This document shows positions 23,325-35,092 of a stretch of 64,000 nt of DNA, in pieces. Source of the DNA: Ascaphus truei (taxonomy: Eukaryota; Chordata; Amphibia; Anura; Ascaphidae). The first letter of the stretch is position 1. Each line of letters begins with the position of its first letter. The stretch covers positions 73,224,838 through 73,288,837 of the forward strand of contig CM071570.1 of NCBI GenBank assembly GCA_036426205.1. The letters run 5' to 3'. Both the position numbers and the translations under genes were made by a program. Under the pieces are notes generated by a model. That model had not been told where the DNA came from and ran no database searches. It saw nothing but the letters and a program-made list of their open reading frames with translations.

Positions 23325-23600
23325 TTTTTTTTAGGCTTGTAGGATTGAACCAGAGGGTCTCGAGAGCTAAACTGCGTTAATTTCAGCTCCGGAGACCCCA
23401 TGCTTCCCGGAAATACGTACCTCTGTAGGGGGTTCCAGTATCAGCTTGTGGCTTCCTATTGGCCCACTTGAGCGGGAGCTTTAAACCTGCGGAACAGCTA
23501 CCGGCACCCCCTACGGAGGTACGTATCTCAGGAAGCAGGGGGTCCCCGGAGCTGAAATGAATGGGCTTCAGCTACGTAGACCCCCTGCTTCCTACCTACA
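23325..23600. repeat. Foldback repeat (family F)
   Basis: Inverted arms: ctccggagaccccatgcttcc and its complement near ggaagcagggggtccccgga. Related blocks occur at 60-100, 45990-46060, 54395-54450 and 63965-64000. Confidence 0.7.
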
Positions 23601-23939
23601 GGGGAATATATATATTTTTTTTGGGGGGTGGGGGGCATTTGCTCCTTCCACTTTTCCTCTTTTCATTTTGCCGTCCCCCGAGTCATGCCGCCCTTACCTC
23701 TAATTTGGTACCTACTTTTGCAGACAGCAGAATGTTACTTCCCATGGCCGGGAGAATGTCTCCCTCATTTTGTAAGTCCATCTGCAACAAGACAAAACCC
23801 AAAAATACTTATTTAATTTCTTCAAACATATATTTGAGATTTCATTCATCGTGTTGATATACTGTATAGATTTAAACATCTTTTATTTTCTCTTGTTATG
23901 ACCCCTTGTAGTTACGGGAACATCAGTTCTTCGATAAAG

Positions 23940-24560
23940 AAGATAAAAAAATATCACTTGTGAGCACATTCACATGTCTCAGACAGGTCTGCAACCCTGC
24001 CTTTCCCCATTATCTCTTAGCATAGTGTTTCCACTGCAGCCAGGGATTCTGGGTAAATCACATGCAAATGAGCACACAGTGTCACGTTTTGCTTCTTATT
24101 CATTTTAACATGGACCTCTATAAACGTATGCCTGCCGTATTGCACCGCTTTTCAGCACAGTCTGGGTTAAAGAAGTGCACAGCCAGGAAACCTACTCACA
24201 GACAGCTGTCTCAACCTTTGGGGTCTCTTCAGTGTGATGATTGTTATATTGGGTTTGCAATATGAAGCTGGGATAGGTTTCAACTACACATTGAATAAGT
24301 TATGGTGAGTTAAAAACGGACAAAAACCCTCCACCGTGTACAGCAAATAGCAATATCACTTGTGAGCATATTCACTTCTGAGACAGCTCTGTAATCCTGC
24401 TTTTCACCAATACTGTGCTCATGTGCATGTCCTTTCCCAGAATCCCTGGCTGCAGGGGAAGTACTGTATGATAAGAGATAACGATGAAAAGCAGGGTTAT
24501 AGACCTGTCTCGGACATGTGAAAATGCTCACAAGTGTCATTTTTATTTGTGGTATCCTGT
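23940..24560. repeat. Dispersed repeat family E, uninterrupted copy
   Basis: Begins atcacttgtgagcacattc, runs through the decayed hammerhead at 24195-24238, and from 24350 begins another copy that turns back in inverse orientation (gacctgtctcggacatgtg near 24500). Other pieces of the family lie at 12500-12730 and 51780-51950. Confidence 0.75.
24195..24238 (-). ncRNA. Hammerhead-like motif, decayed second copy
   Basis: The same repeat family as at 58944 carries, on the minus strand, ATCACA, CTGAAGA, GACC-CCAAA-GGTT, GAGA in place of GAAA, CAGCTG, TC and TGTGAG. Helix I keeps 5 bp and helix II 4 pairs with one G-U. Helix III is again a palindrome but with a different sequence (CAGCTG versus CATG). 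The GAAA-to-GAGA change should abolish cleavage. Confidence 0.5.
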
Positions 24561-24700
24561 ACAGTGGAGGATTTTTGTCACTTTTTGACCCCCCCGTAAC
24601 GTATATAATGTGTGGCTGATAAGGTAGGAATGCGATTAGACTTTCCAGTAATATATGCAATATTTAAAAAAATCAATACTTGCAGTATTTTCTTATTTAC

Positions 24701-24795
24701 CTTCACTTCTGTATCTTGAACGCTGATGGTTTCTGACAGAGAGGATAAGACTGAACCTGACCTTTGACTTGCTGACCGGCTTAATATTTTATCTT
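24701..24795 (-). CDS. CFAP61: CFAP61 exon F (serine-rich linker, probable)
   Basis: This 95-nt candidate exon has acceptor tgtctttcag and donor gtaaataag. Its first two bases complete the glutamate codon left by exon E, and it then reads DKILSRSASQRSGSVLSS and LSETISVQDTEVK, ending in phase 0. Conservation is low here, as the CFAP61 linker after PHPDD is divergent in all species, so the call rests on splice sites, open phase and position. No further CFAP61 exon was recognised between 1 and 24700. Confidence 0.72.
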
Positions 24796-25766
24796 CTGAA
24801 AGACATACAGTAATATTTATATGACAAAACAACGTGTAAAGGCTGCTCCATCAATTAAAGAATGATTAGAAGTGTAGTTTTAGAATGTTTCTGAAATTGA
24901 CCATGTCGCAATATATGACCACTCGGTTGGATTAAACACTTTCAGTCAGAACAGATCAGATAAAACCCTCCACTAATTACAGCTGCTACTGCAAAGAGTG
25001 GAATAGAGAACCAAAAAAACATTCTGGCTTCTGTCAACAATAACAGCTGCTGAACATTACTATCTGCTCCGAGTTCTGCCTACCTACTATAAATATGAAT
25101 AGAGAAATCCCTGCTTTGTAAGCGATTCATCCTTTTGGTTATTATGGTGTGTTTGATGTCATACTGGCACTGGCATGAACCATAAAAAAACAACATACAG
25201 TAGACTTGGTGTTGGGATATTAGAAGTTAGATTTTAATAGTGTTTTCTCTGGTGTTGTTCTGCTAGTGTTCCTGGCTGCCCTGTACACATTGTGTATTGT
25301 TACATGTTTCATTTAGTTTTTATATTGTTAGTATCTTTAATTTAATGATTTATAGCGCCTAAGCACTTTCTTTTGTGTTATAGATTTTAACAGAGCTTCA
25401 CTAAGGAGCAGGAGTACGAGAACCAGAAAAAAAAAGTGTAGATGAACACACTAATTACAATACAATGTTATGCTAAATTCAAAGTATTAAAATGCCTATT
25501 AGGGTACCAGTCGGGCAGCTGTATGTTTGCAGCTGGTGCATTAGTTAACCTTTTTAATACTATGAAATGAATGTAAAAGTTTATAGCAATTAGTGTGCTT
25601 AATGCATGCACTCATCGCACATTTGTGATGGAGACAGAGCATGCAGGAGGACATTAGTAAAAGTACCTGTTTCTCTGTGTCATCTTCATGTTATATTTTT
25701 TCTGAGGCTAAATATCTACAAAGGTGTGGAATGCTGTGTATTATTAAACAGTGCAGCATGTTCATA
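24796..25766. other. Ordinary intron
   Basis: AT-rich unique sequence; nothing recognised. Confidence 0.55.
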
Positions 25767-25770
25767 TTGA

Positions 25771-26593
25771 TGTAACCCTCCTTTGGTATTACCAGGATTT
25801 TAAGGGGTTAACCGTGTGGGCCCACACAGAGTAACGCCCTTTTCCTATCACATGGTGCTGGGGTGACTCAGCAGAAGTTAGGCCCCACCTCCTTTCTGCC
25901 TGGAGACAGTGACATCAGACTGGGATATAAATAGTATGGGGAAGCGTATAGAATTAAGATCCCAGGAGGAGTTGAAGAAGAGGGATCTCACTGTGAATAA
26001 CCTATATATAGTTCCTATGTTTAGGATAGAGAGGATTCTCTTTTATTGTTTTATAGTTAGGGAAAGTACCCTGTTTATGTAGAGTTCAACCAAGTTGCTT
26101 TTATACGTCTCCCAATGTATGCAGAGAGACAGAACAGAACAGGGCTACACAAGCCGCAGCCTCTAGGCATAGTTGGACCAGCCCCCCCGGACGGTCCGTC
26201 GCTAGCTCTCACCCAAAAGGCTACGTAGTGGCAGGCTGCCCTGAAATGAGGCTGATCACAGAGGGAGTAGTACCAGCCCCATCAGTGGCCCCAAAGATGT
26301 GCAGGGCAGAGGGACTCTTTAGGTAACATGATAAGTATACAGCCTCAGCACCTTCCTAGCGGGCTAAGATAGGGGAAGCTAGAGAAGCCATACAAACAGC
26401 ATAGGCAATGGACACTGATGTGGATATACAAGATTCAATAAATATACTAAATGTGAGACGGTGTATAAAGTTCCTGGCACCCATCATTGCTTACCAATGT
26501 CCAGCCGGCAGCCTGACTAAGGTAATGCATCCTGAGAAGCCATAACATAGACATTGATGTAAACTCCCTTAGAGCCGGGAAGGGAGGGTTACA
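25771..26593 (+). repeat. Solo LTR with inverted TGTAACCCTCC ends
   Basis: 823 bp from TGTAACCCTCC to GGAGGGTTACA, so the ends are an 11-bp inverted repeat. A 4-bp duplication, ttga, flanks it. TATA box (gatataaatag, about 25925) and AATAAA (about 26437) fit plus orientation. Confidence 0.8.
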
Positions 26594-26661
26594 TTGAGCA
26601 AATATTTCCCTGTCACAATGCTAGCTGTTGATTTCCTGCTAAACGATAACATGATCTAAGC

Positions 26662-26846
26662 AAGGCGTGCTCAATTCCAGTCCTCAACCCCCCCCCCCCC
26701 CCAACAGGTCAAGTTTTCAGGATAGCCCAGCTTTTGCACAGGTGGCTCAATCAGAGGCTCAGACTGAGCCTGTGATTGAGCCACCTGTACTGAAGCTCGG
26801 CTATCCAGAAAACCTGACCTGTTGGGGGGAGGGTTGAGCACCCCTA
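26662..26846. mobile_element. hAT-type MITE (family A)
   Basis: 8-bp target duplication atctaagc (26654-26661 and 26847-26854). Near-palindromic body with tcaggttttcaggat-type core and ends like AGGGGTGCTCAA. Same family as 34923 and 54632. Confidence 0.85.
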
Positions 26847-27440
26847 ATCTAAGCATTGCTCCAGAACATTTCACTGCTTATGTATTCAGCCTTGGGAGCT
26901 TCTGAGAGAAAGAAAATAGCAGCTGCTGCAGTTTCCACTTGTGTTCAGTCTCCATAAAAAGACGTGAGGGGATCCCACACATCACAGGGGTGTAAAGAAA
27001 TGAGCGAGTCATATTAGGATGCAAATAGTCTAAGCTTATCAGTCCATGTACAGTTTCCAGGCAGGAATAAAAAGGAACTGAGTGATACGCAAGCTGTCCT
27101 TTTGTTCCTTTTCAGCTCGAGTAGGATTAGAAGATCAGAACAAAGGCATCACATATCATGAACATGCCACGCATAACCTTTATCGCTCCAAACTGCTTTT
27201 ATATGCCAGGTTGTCAATAGTTCCCCTCCCCCGCCCCCCCCTCAAAATGATAATAAAAAGGCCTGCATCGACTTCGGCCGAGACGCTAACCTCATCTTAA
27301 CCCATTGGCTTCTAATATGGAAAGTAACATGTGACATCAAAATGCATTGGAGACCCCTCTGGCTGCAAAGAAATTAAAGTAGTCGTAACATATCAGGACC
27401 CAGCCTGAAAATTAACTTGCTAAAAAGTATTAGTCTGTGC

Positions 27441-27828
27441 CAGTGGCTTTCAATGTTTTTTGGGGAACTCTCTCTCGCCCCCTCCCCCCCGCCCCATCTC
27501 TCTATCCCCCCCCACCTGTCTCTGTCTGCCCCCAAATAAGACACAATAACAACCTCCCCCCTCCAATATAACAAACACAGTGGGGTACTCCATCGGTATG
27601 CAGCTCTCTCCTCCTGTCTGCGGCAAGCTGGACGCGACTTCCGGCGCTGACCGAAGGAGGAAGGAGGGGAAGGAGGGGAAGAAGTGCAGTGACCGGGCTG
27701 CTGCTGAGCTGGGCAGTCACCAGGTCACTGCTGTGTGGAGTGCCATCCATGGCATGCCAGGGCCTGGGACAGTTGTCTCAGCTTTCCCCCCTGAATGGTG
27801 CTCACCGAACCCCGGTTGAAAATCACTG
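27441..27828. mobile_element. hAT-type MITE (family C)
   Basis: Inverted ends CAGTGGCTTTCAA and TTGAAAATCACTG, with imperfect 8-bp duplication gtctgtgc/gtctatgt. GC-rich body. Confidence 0.72.
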
Positions 27829-28145
27829 GTCTATGTGCTTCCAACTCAAACTGCAAAAGCAACAATATATGGTAATATTGGGAAAACATTTCTATAACCA
27901 GTAATAGTTTCCATGCTGATCTCCCAGCCGCCAGTGCCCTGTAACTATCTCACCAAACGTGAGCTGTTTACTGTTAGGAAAGACTCCCATTTTCTTTTTA
28001 CTTACATCAAAATCCCATAAACGTTGAAGGTATGGATACCAGCGGGTGCTAACTGGATGTACAAACAGCCTATCAACAAAAAGATAAACGCTAGAAACAA
28101 AAGGCGCATTAAAAACAATGGCTATGAGCATATAATCACTTAGAT

Positions 28146-28461
28146 CAGGGGAGCGCAAACTTTTGAAGCTGCGCCCCCCTGCCAGGCCTTCCCCGGTCTC
28201 GCGTCCCCTATCCTCACTTGCAATAGCGTCAAATGACTCTCTGGGGTCACGTGACGTCAGGTCACGTGACCCGCGGCGTCATTTGCCGCCGGTGATGTCA
28301 CATGACCCCGCGGCGTCACTTGACGCTGCGTTGCCATGGAGACGTGTCTGAATCGCGGTCCCCCGGCATTCATTTAAATGGCTGGGGGGAGAGTGTGGGA
28401 CTTCTGAAACCGCCCGCACCCCCCCAGACAAATCTCCCGCCCCCCAGTTTGCGCACCGCTG
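28146..28461. mobile_element. hAT-type MITE (family B), GC-rich
   Basis: Perfect 8-bp duplication acttagat (28138-28145 and 28462-28469). Ends CAGGGGAGCGCAAAC and GTTTGCGCACCGCTG. It splits an L2-like 3' tail. Confidence 0.88.
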
Positions 28462-28469
28462 ACTTAGAT

Positions 28470-28605
28470 GGTAAATTCTTCGGGGCAGGGACAACGTTTT
28501 CCTCATGTTACTGTTATGTCTCAAGCACGTATTCCCATTTATATGTTATATTATTATGACACTGCTGTGAAGCGTTATGTACATAGATGGCTAAATAAAT
28601 AAAGA
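28470..28605 (+). repeat. L2-like 3' tail
   Basis: ttcttcggggcagggac ... gctaaataaataaag, the usual L2 3' end. Split by the MITE at 28146. Confidence 0.65.
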
Positions 28606-28861
28606 TAAACATACATACAAGGAATTTACACATTCATTGTAGAAACATACACACTTCCTTATACATGTTTTTGGTGGGTTTTTGGTGTGCTCTGAGACTT
28701 TTTTTTTTATCGTGAACCATAGTTCACCAGGGGATGGTGCTACATCTTTTCCCCCTTATGAGATATCATTGGATGATATTTCACTGTTTTTTTTTTTAAT
28801 TTGCCTTCCTCTGCATCAACATACTGTAAGTACGGATATCAGATAAAGTATCTGTCATCTA

Positions 28862-28925
28862 AATTTAGCATAGGTTGAACTTGATGGACGTATGTCTTTT
28901 TTCAACCTCATCTACTATGTAACTA
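28862..28925 (+). repeat. LINE-type tail (ttgaacttgatggacg)
   Basis: ttgaacttgatggacgtatg followed by tttttcaacctcatctac and tatgtaactat: a tail widespread in frog genomes. Confidence 0.5.
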
Positions 28926-29233
28926 TTTAACTATGAAACTCGAATGTTGGACCCCTAACGAATACCACTACCTATAACTAATCTGCTTTTTGAAAGTATT
29001 AAAATGTTAAATATTTGATTTGTAATAAGCACTTCAAGGGGCTTTTTACAAAAAAAATTAAAATACTGTGTTAGAGTGCAGTTTGGGCATTACCGTCACA
29101 CAGAAACTCCCCTTTCAAGTCCATTGGCAATGCTGTATCTGCACTGATGCACTTGAATGAATATGTTAAATGAGGTGCTATATAAATTTATGTTAGGGCA
29201 ATCTGGATTTATGCATTCTACCTGTCAAAGAAC

Positions 29234-29985
29234 TGTAAGGAATCCGCTCCTGGCTTTGATTCTAGCCTTGCAGATCTCTGCAGTTTACAATGTCTCCCTC
29301 TGGCAATCAATAGCACATGTGCTGCCTCTCATTGCAGCTTCAGCCCTGTGCTCCGTCATTGGAGGAATGCTCACACACCTCCCTCCTGTGATTGGCTCGC
29401 CTCCCTTTATATACTGTTCTCCCAACACTTCTTCACCACCGAGCATAATCCTTCGCTGGATGTTACAGTGTTCTGCCACAAGCCTCCTGGCTTGTTTCGT
29501 GTGTTTACTAACTTCTCTAGTTCTCGTCATTAGCTCCTGCGTATAGCGAGACCTGCTGCTACTATCCACGCAGAGGTCTGTGTTCCTGTGTATCCTGAGG
29601 TCTGCTGCTACTCTCCACACAGAGGCCTGTTTCGGACCCGTGTACTGAAGCGTTGGTTTGCCAGCACTGGTTCCTGTTACCTGCTGCATTCTCCCCTAGC
29701 AGAGGTTACCTTCCTGTGTATCCTCAGGTCTGCTGCTACTCTCAACCCAGAGGCCTGTTTCGGACTCCTGTGCTGAAGCACTGGTTTTTCTCCGGCTCTG
29801 CCCTGCGGTGTTATTGTATGGGTGTATTCTGCTAGTGCATTTGGCACGTTAAACACCCTGTACTAATTCTTTTAGGGAGCGCCCTAGTCACTTTGTTTTC
29901 AGTGCTTCCATGGGTGCCTGCACTTAACACTCAGAGGGAGGTATATTATCTTAGTTGCTTAACTGGTATGGGACCCCAGTTACAC
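29234..29985 (+). repeat. LTR-like sequence with internal tandem duplication
   Basis: Starts TGTAAGGAATCCGCTCC, the same terminus as the reverse of 43733-44566, and may end at CCCCAGTTACA. Contains tttatatactg as a TATA box. A block with ggtctgctgctactctc is repeated at about 29608 and 29728. No target duplication was found. Confidence 0.45.
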
Positions 29986-31039
29986 TAGGCCCATTAGGAG
30001 AATCCTGACTGGTCCTTTGTAATTGCCAATGGTACCTTTCACCTGTTTGGGAACACTTCCACACAGATATAGACGAGTATTACTGCCGATACCCGGGAGC
30101 CCCCTTTTTGAAGTCCCTCTGTGCCGTGCCATTTTCCTATCGTTGGGATTTGCTGGCCCCCATAAGCCTTCTTCTGGGACCCTAATTTGAAAGACACTGT
30201 CCCTCTCTACACAATAATAAATAAAGGGAGGCCTTGTCTGTTCTACTACTTTATACAGTAGGTCTATCTCCATCTCTTCTCCCAGGGCTCCTCTTCTCTT
30301 TTCATCCAGAAGCCTAAGATTTCTCTAGTGTTTTTTTGTGAGGGGTTTGGATGGGGGCAATGAATGCGGAACTGGTCCTCAGACATGGAACAATGAACTA
30401 CGCAATCCGCTACATGCATCTTGTTTGGAGCTGTTTGAGGGGATACATCAAGTCTGATCCACCTGTCTCCCCCTGTATTGTACATTCATTCATGGGTACA
30501 GAGAAGGTGTGGGTGGGAGCACTCTTATAATTACACAGCTCCTACACCCCTCAAACCTTTGCCCCCTGTGCCGTGACTTGCGTTCTTATTGGGAGCTAAA
30601 AAAAAACAACCTGCAACTGCATATGTTTTAGTTAGTAGGGAGATGCAAACACAAAGCAGTTTATTATTACAGAATTATACTGACATTTTATTGAAACCTA
30701 ATTTTACCTGGAATGACCACATAGAGATAATATATCTTATTCATGATCACAAACTGCAGATTAGAATGGGATTAATGTATTCATATGTTACTGCTCCAAT
30801 AAAACCACAATTCTCTGCAATTGTTGTACAGCTGTCCTGTCGGTGCTTCATAAATAGTCCTGTGCATATCATGTTATATTTATGTCCTTTATTTATTTAT
30901 TTCCGCTTTCAACACGTCTATTCTGGCTAAGTGTCAGCATTACCAGCCATCTGTAAATTCGGATCGTGCTAAATGCTGGCAAATAATGCACAATGTAGTG
31001 TTATCCTTCAGGGTATTCAAGCAAAATAAGATTAACTAG

Positions 31040-31155
31040 ATGATATACCCGGCGTTGAAGGGCAGGGGTCATGGAGTGGAAGGGCGGGGGGGGCCAAGGG
31101 GCGTGGAAGGGTGGAAAGGGCAGGAGGGCAAAGGGCATGGAGGGGCGGGGGGGGG

Positions 31156-31198
<43 letters not shown>
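31040..31198. repeat. G-rich tract and poly(A) after 'cccggcgttg' motif
   Basis: gatatacccggcgttgaagg, a G-rich stretch with a ~20-bp unit (ggcatggaggggcgggg), then about 40 A. A smaller relative of the 47-kb array. Confidence 0.75.
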
Positions 31199-31200
<2 letters not shown>

Positions 31201-31599
31201 ACTGAATTATTAATCCAAGCAAATGTCAGCATAGCTAAACAGATTAAGGTGTTCACTACACTGTTAGCAGTATTTAGTTAAACAGATGGTCTGTACAGCA
31301 GCAGTTACTGTTTTTTTAGTGGATGACTCTTCGAAATACGTTTTCACTAAGAGCACACAGAAAAGGGTATAGGCCAAGATAAGAATCAGCAGATTGTTGA
31401 ATTATGCGGATCGTCGAATGAACACCTGTTCAATTATTCTATTACAGTGGCGTTCTCCTGAGTATAATGCTAAGGTAGCTGTTTAAAGCAGTAGTGACAT
31501 TTACCTAATTATTATAACAAGGTTCCTCAATCTCCATAGTGCAATGCCCAGGATGGATAAATGGTACCAAAATATGAATTTGAAGACGTACTGAGAAGG

Positions 31600-32144
31600 A
31601 GTGGTATCCCAACTACAATCCATCCAAAATGCTGCTGCCTGCCAGACTCATCTATTGTACCTCACTCACTGCTGCACTTCTACTGTTCCAATATGCAAAT
31701 CCCATACATTGGCTTCCCATAGCCTCTAGAATTCAATTTAAAAACATAGTGATGAATTACAAAGGTCTCAACGACACTGCCCCCCTTACATCTCAGTCCT
31801 CACCCCTAAATACATACCTAAACACCCTCTACATTCTGCACATGTCATCCGCCTTTCCTCCTACCTTATTACCTCGTCATACTCCCGCCTGCAAGACTTC
31901 TCCTGTGCTGCCCATTCTCTCTGGAATTCAATACCATTCACCATCAGACTCTCCCCCAAATATCAGATGTTTAAAATCTCCCTGAAAACTAACCTTTTAA
32001 AGGAAGTCTAACAGGCATACCTTTAACATCCAACCCCCTCCAACTCCATTGGGAATGGAATCAACTGCCGGCTGGGTCATCTTCCAACCTGAGATAAACT
32101 CCATCCTATAGTGATCAGCCACCTTACCACCAGTCCCTCATTCC
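31600..32144 (+). pseudogene. L2-like LINE, 3' end of pol
   Basis: Frames read QNAAA-like then HWLPIASRIQFKNIVMNY and KGLNDTAP, matching the conserved C-terminal block of L2/CR1 reverse transcriptase. The 3' part resumes after the MITE at 32438. Confidence 0.8.
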
Positions 32145-32152
32145 CTCTAGAC

Positions 32153-32429
32153 TAGGGGTGCGCAAAGTGGGGGACACGCCCTCCAGGGGGGCGATTACAG
32201 AGGTTCCGCACTCTCCCCAAAGGCATTTAAATTAAATGCCGAGGGACAGCGCGAGGCCTCTGTAACTAACTTACCTTGCCTTCCAGCGATGCGTCATCAT
32301 GTTAACCCGTGTCAAATGACGTCGCAGGGTCACTTGACATCACAATGCCATGGCTATGGGGGAGGAGGGGGGCGAGCCAGGGAGGAGAGCAGGCAGGCGT
32401 GCGCAGGGGGAACAGTTTGTGCACCCTTG
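32153..32429. mobile_element. hAT-type MITE (family B)
   Basis: 8-bp duplication ctctagac/ctctaaac. Ends TAGGGGTGCGCAAA and TTTGTGCACCCTTG. Inserted in an L2-like LINE fragment. Confidence 0.85.
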
Positions 32430-32437
32430 CTCTAAAC

Positions 32438-32685
32438 TATAAGATATCACAAGTAGGACCCTCATTACCTCTTTGTATCTGTTTGTGCATGTTGGTCCCC
32501 ACTTGTATGCAACTGATTTTTTGTTTTTTGTGTAATAAACAGTACTCGGTACCCCATTTATTTATTTCAATTTTTTTCTAATGCACCAAAAAAACGCATT
32601 GCTAGAGCGCGTGTATTGTACCGCGCTGCGGAATATGTTGGCGCTTTACAAATAAACTATAATAATAATCTCCAGCCAGATTACC
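32438..32685 (+). repeat. L2-like LINE 3' tail
   Basis: Continues the LINE after the MITE and ends with ggcgctttacaaataaa and a short ataataat repeat, as L2 tails do. Confidence 0.7.
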
Positions 32686-33690
32686 TAAAGGGGGCGACTA
32701 GTAAACCTCATATAGATAGTTGGCTTGAGTGTGAATATGATGCAAAGCAGCAGAACTGTAGTCCGACATTCTGATTATACAGACGTAGCAAGACCTGCTG
32801 TCCTCGGCACCTCGCATGAACAAGCAAAAGTCTGCGGCGCCGGAAACAGTGTCTGCCGCAATGGAGCTGGCATGCTTTTGCCGCGATGCAGGGTCCATGC
32901 TTCTGAATGTGACCCCCTGCAGCATTAATCTTTTGGTGCTTCGACCGCCCTGGTCGCATGACCGCACGTGGCAGCGGCACGGAAGACAGTTAAGCTGACT
33001 ACATCTGTATGTCTAGTCAGGCAAATGTCACTTTACCATAGAAGTTTTAGCTGTTGCGCATCATGGAAGCCAATTGCAGAAGACAATGTTGTATTGCCCA
33101 AACCCTGCCCAGCTTGTCTAACAGATGCTAGTGTGTGGAATTTGATGGATTTCTTGCTCCCAGAGGTGTTGAAATGCTTTCAAACCCGACCATCTCTTGT
33201 GGAAAACGACATGAAAAATGAATTCACACCAAGTTACAAATAAGCAGAGAGAAATTCCGTCAGTCTTTTCGTCACCATCACTTGTATACCATTCGAGCTA
33301 CATTGTGAGGCTTTTGTATCCTTTGGCTGTGGCGTACAACAAAGACAACAAAACACGCTTTATCCAACAAGGCTTTTAGCGACTAGTTTGCAGCTGTTGG
33401 TCTATTATATTCGGTTGGAAAATGGCTGAGAAACAAGTAATTGAGGCAGTGCTGTGCTGAATAGTTTCCATAATTGGCACCCTACATTGTAAATACAAAG
33501 TATGCATCTAACCCCTTCACTGCTGAAAGCCACATTTCTGATTTGTTCATGGCTAGTAATGTTGACAGTACTTGGATTTTATAAGCCTTTAAATTGTATA
33601 TAAGGCATTAATGGCATGTGGACACTGTAGATGTTAATTTACTGTAAAAAGACAGAGCCAATGTAGCTCTTAATGCATGGTAAACATGAA

Positions 33691-33804
33691 GAGCCATATT
33701 TACTAATCAGTCTTCCGGCTATGGAAGACACATTAACGTCAATGGGCTTTGGGTTGTCTTTCAGCATTATTATTATGGCACGAGACTGCTTAATAAATAT
33801 GGAT
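33691..33804. repeat. Small MITE (family D, 'tttactaa' ends)
   Basis: Ends gccatatttactaa and ttaataaatatggatc are inverted. Other members lie at 36521-36610, 51635-51733, 52783-52849 and 62293-62574. Confidence 0.65.
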
Positions 33805-34645
33805 CTGGATCCCTTCTATGCTGGATAAACATTAAATGCTTGGCTCAGTAAAGCACTGTTGGCCATTGTGGCTTTGGAGTTTTTGCCTGACCAATGAGTG
33901 TTCAGCCGTTTTTGTTTTTTTTAATCCTAATTCTAAAGAGCACCACAAAAACACATAGGCCAATATTTTCTGAGCAGCTGCTCAAACTAGAAAGAGGAAG
34001 CACTAATCTCTACTTCGCTTAGGGGCTTGTGAGTAAAGAGAGAGGAGGCCCTCCCACTTGCTCCCGCTGTGCTGATGCTGCAGTCCAAGCTTATATTAGT
34101 TTCTTTTCCTCATCAACATACTGCACTTTTGCATCTCCGGAGGCTACTAGGAATTGCCTGCACGCAAACATTATCATACATATTCTGCCTCTCCAATCGA
34201 GAAACGTGCATTTGAAATAACAATAAACTAGAGAATACCAGAGTCAAAATATCATCTCAAAAAAGATCATTTGTTCTTCATCTCATACCAGTATTACAGT
34301 GCAAAAAAATGTATTTGAAGTTTTCATGCAAGTAAATCTGTCAGCCAGTGATGATCTTTCTTGTGTACTATTATTCTTGAATAGCCAATGGTGCACATCC
34401 TATGCTCTCAGCTTTTTGATGTGATGGCCGTCACTGGTACAGTGTATTAAATACATTGATGGCTTACATTATATTAGTGAACAGCAATTATTACATCACT
34501 TCAATCCTAACTTGCTGGTCCACTAACACCTTTTCAGTATACAGATTTACCTACGTTGTCTCTTTAGCAAACTGTGTAACACATATTTACTTTTTAAAAG
34601 AAATATGATAATCACCTGCAATACTAATGTATAGTGTGATCATAC

Positions 34646-34799
34646 CTGTCTCAAAGGTCGGTTCCTCCTTTGGTTGTAGAATATCATCAGGATGCGGTTT
34701 GCACAGTCCATGAAAAGGCCTCAGGTCAAAGCAGTCTTGTAGCAATTTGATGTTCACTTCAGAACACACACTCATAAAGCCCACAGCAGTGCCGTTATC
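34646..34799 (-). CDS. CFAP61: CFAP61 exon E (AVGFMSVCS segment)
   Basis: This 154-nt exon lies 17.3 kb downstream of exon D in transcript order, with acceptor cctctattgcag and donor gtatgatc. It encodes DNGTAVGFMSVCSEVN, then IKLLQDCFDLRPFHGL, then CKPHPDDILQPKEEPTFET, and ends with the first base of a glutamate codon. The GTAVGFMSVCS...LL..CFDL.PFHGL..PHPDD pattern is characteristic of CFAP61 and closes the first GNAT-like unit. The acidic tail after PHPDD enters the variable linker. Confidence 0.94.
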
Positions 34800-34922
34800 C
34801 TGCAATAGAGGCAATATATAAAGGCATCTATTTATGATCACTTTAGAATGGTAAAATGTTCAGAGAATAAACTCATTCTTTCTGCGTAAGGGAACAACAG
34901 CTTCCAAGAATATTGAATAGGA

Positions 34923-35092
34923 CAGGGGTGGCCAACTCCTCAAGGGCAACCAACAGGGCAGGTTTTAAGGATATCCCAGCTTCAGCATAGGTCGTTGAAT
35001 GAGCCACTGATTGAGCCACCTGTGCTGAAGAAGGGATATCCTTGAAGCCAGACCTGTAGGTGACCCGTGAGGACTGGAGTAGGCCACTCCTG
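34923..35092. mobile_element. hAT-type MITE (family A)
   Basis: Ends caggggtggccaac and gtaggccactcctg; imperfect 8-bp duplication gaatagga/gaatagtg. Lies in the CFAP61 intron just upstream of exon E. Confidence 0.8.

Larger units (their letters stand above)
28926..34645. other. Intron apart from the repeats listed
   Basis: Outside the LTR-like, G-rich, L2 and MITE entries (e.g. 30000-31030, 32690-33690, 33810-34640) no gene is seen. 33000-33240 has an open frame but no splice support. Confidence 0.5.

Noticed and set aside
28006..28090. Exon-like segment on the minus strand with acceptor and gtaagt donor
   Set aside because: Its phase does not fit between exons E and F, and the sequence matches no CFAP61 segment I know. 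Probably chance splice-like sites.
33000..33240. Possible exon with an 80-codon open frame
   Set aside because: On the plus strand, opposite to CFAP61, with no splice sites or domain.
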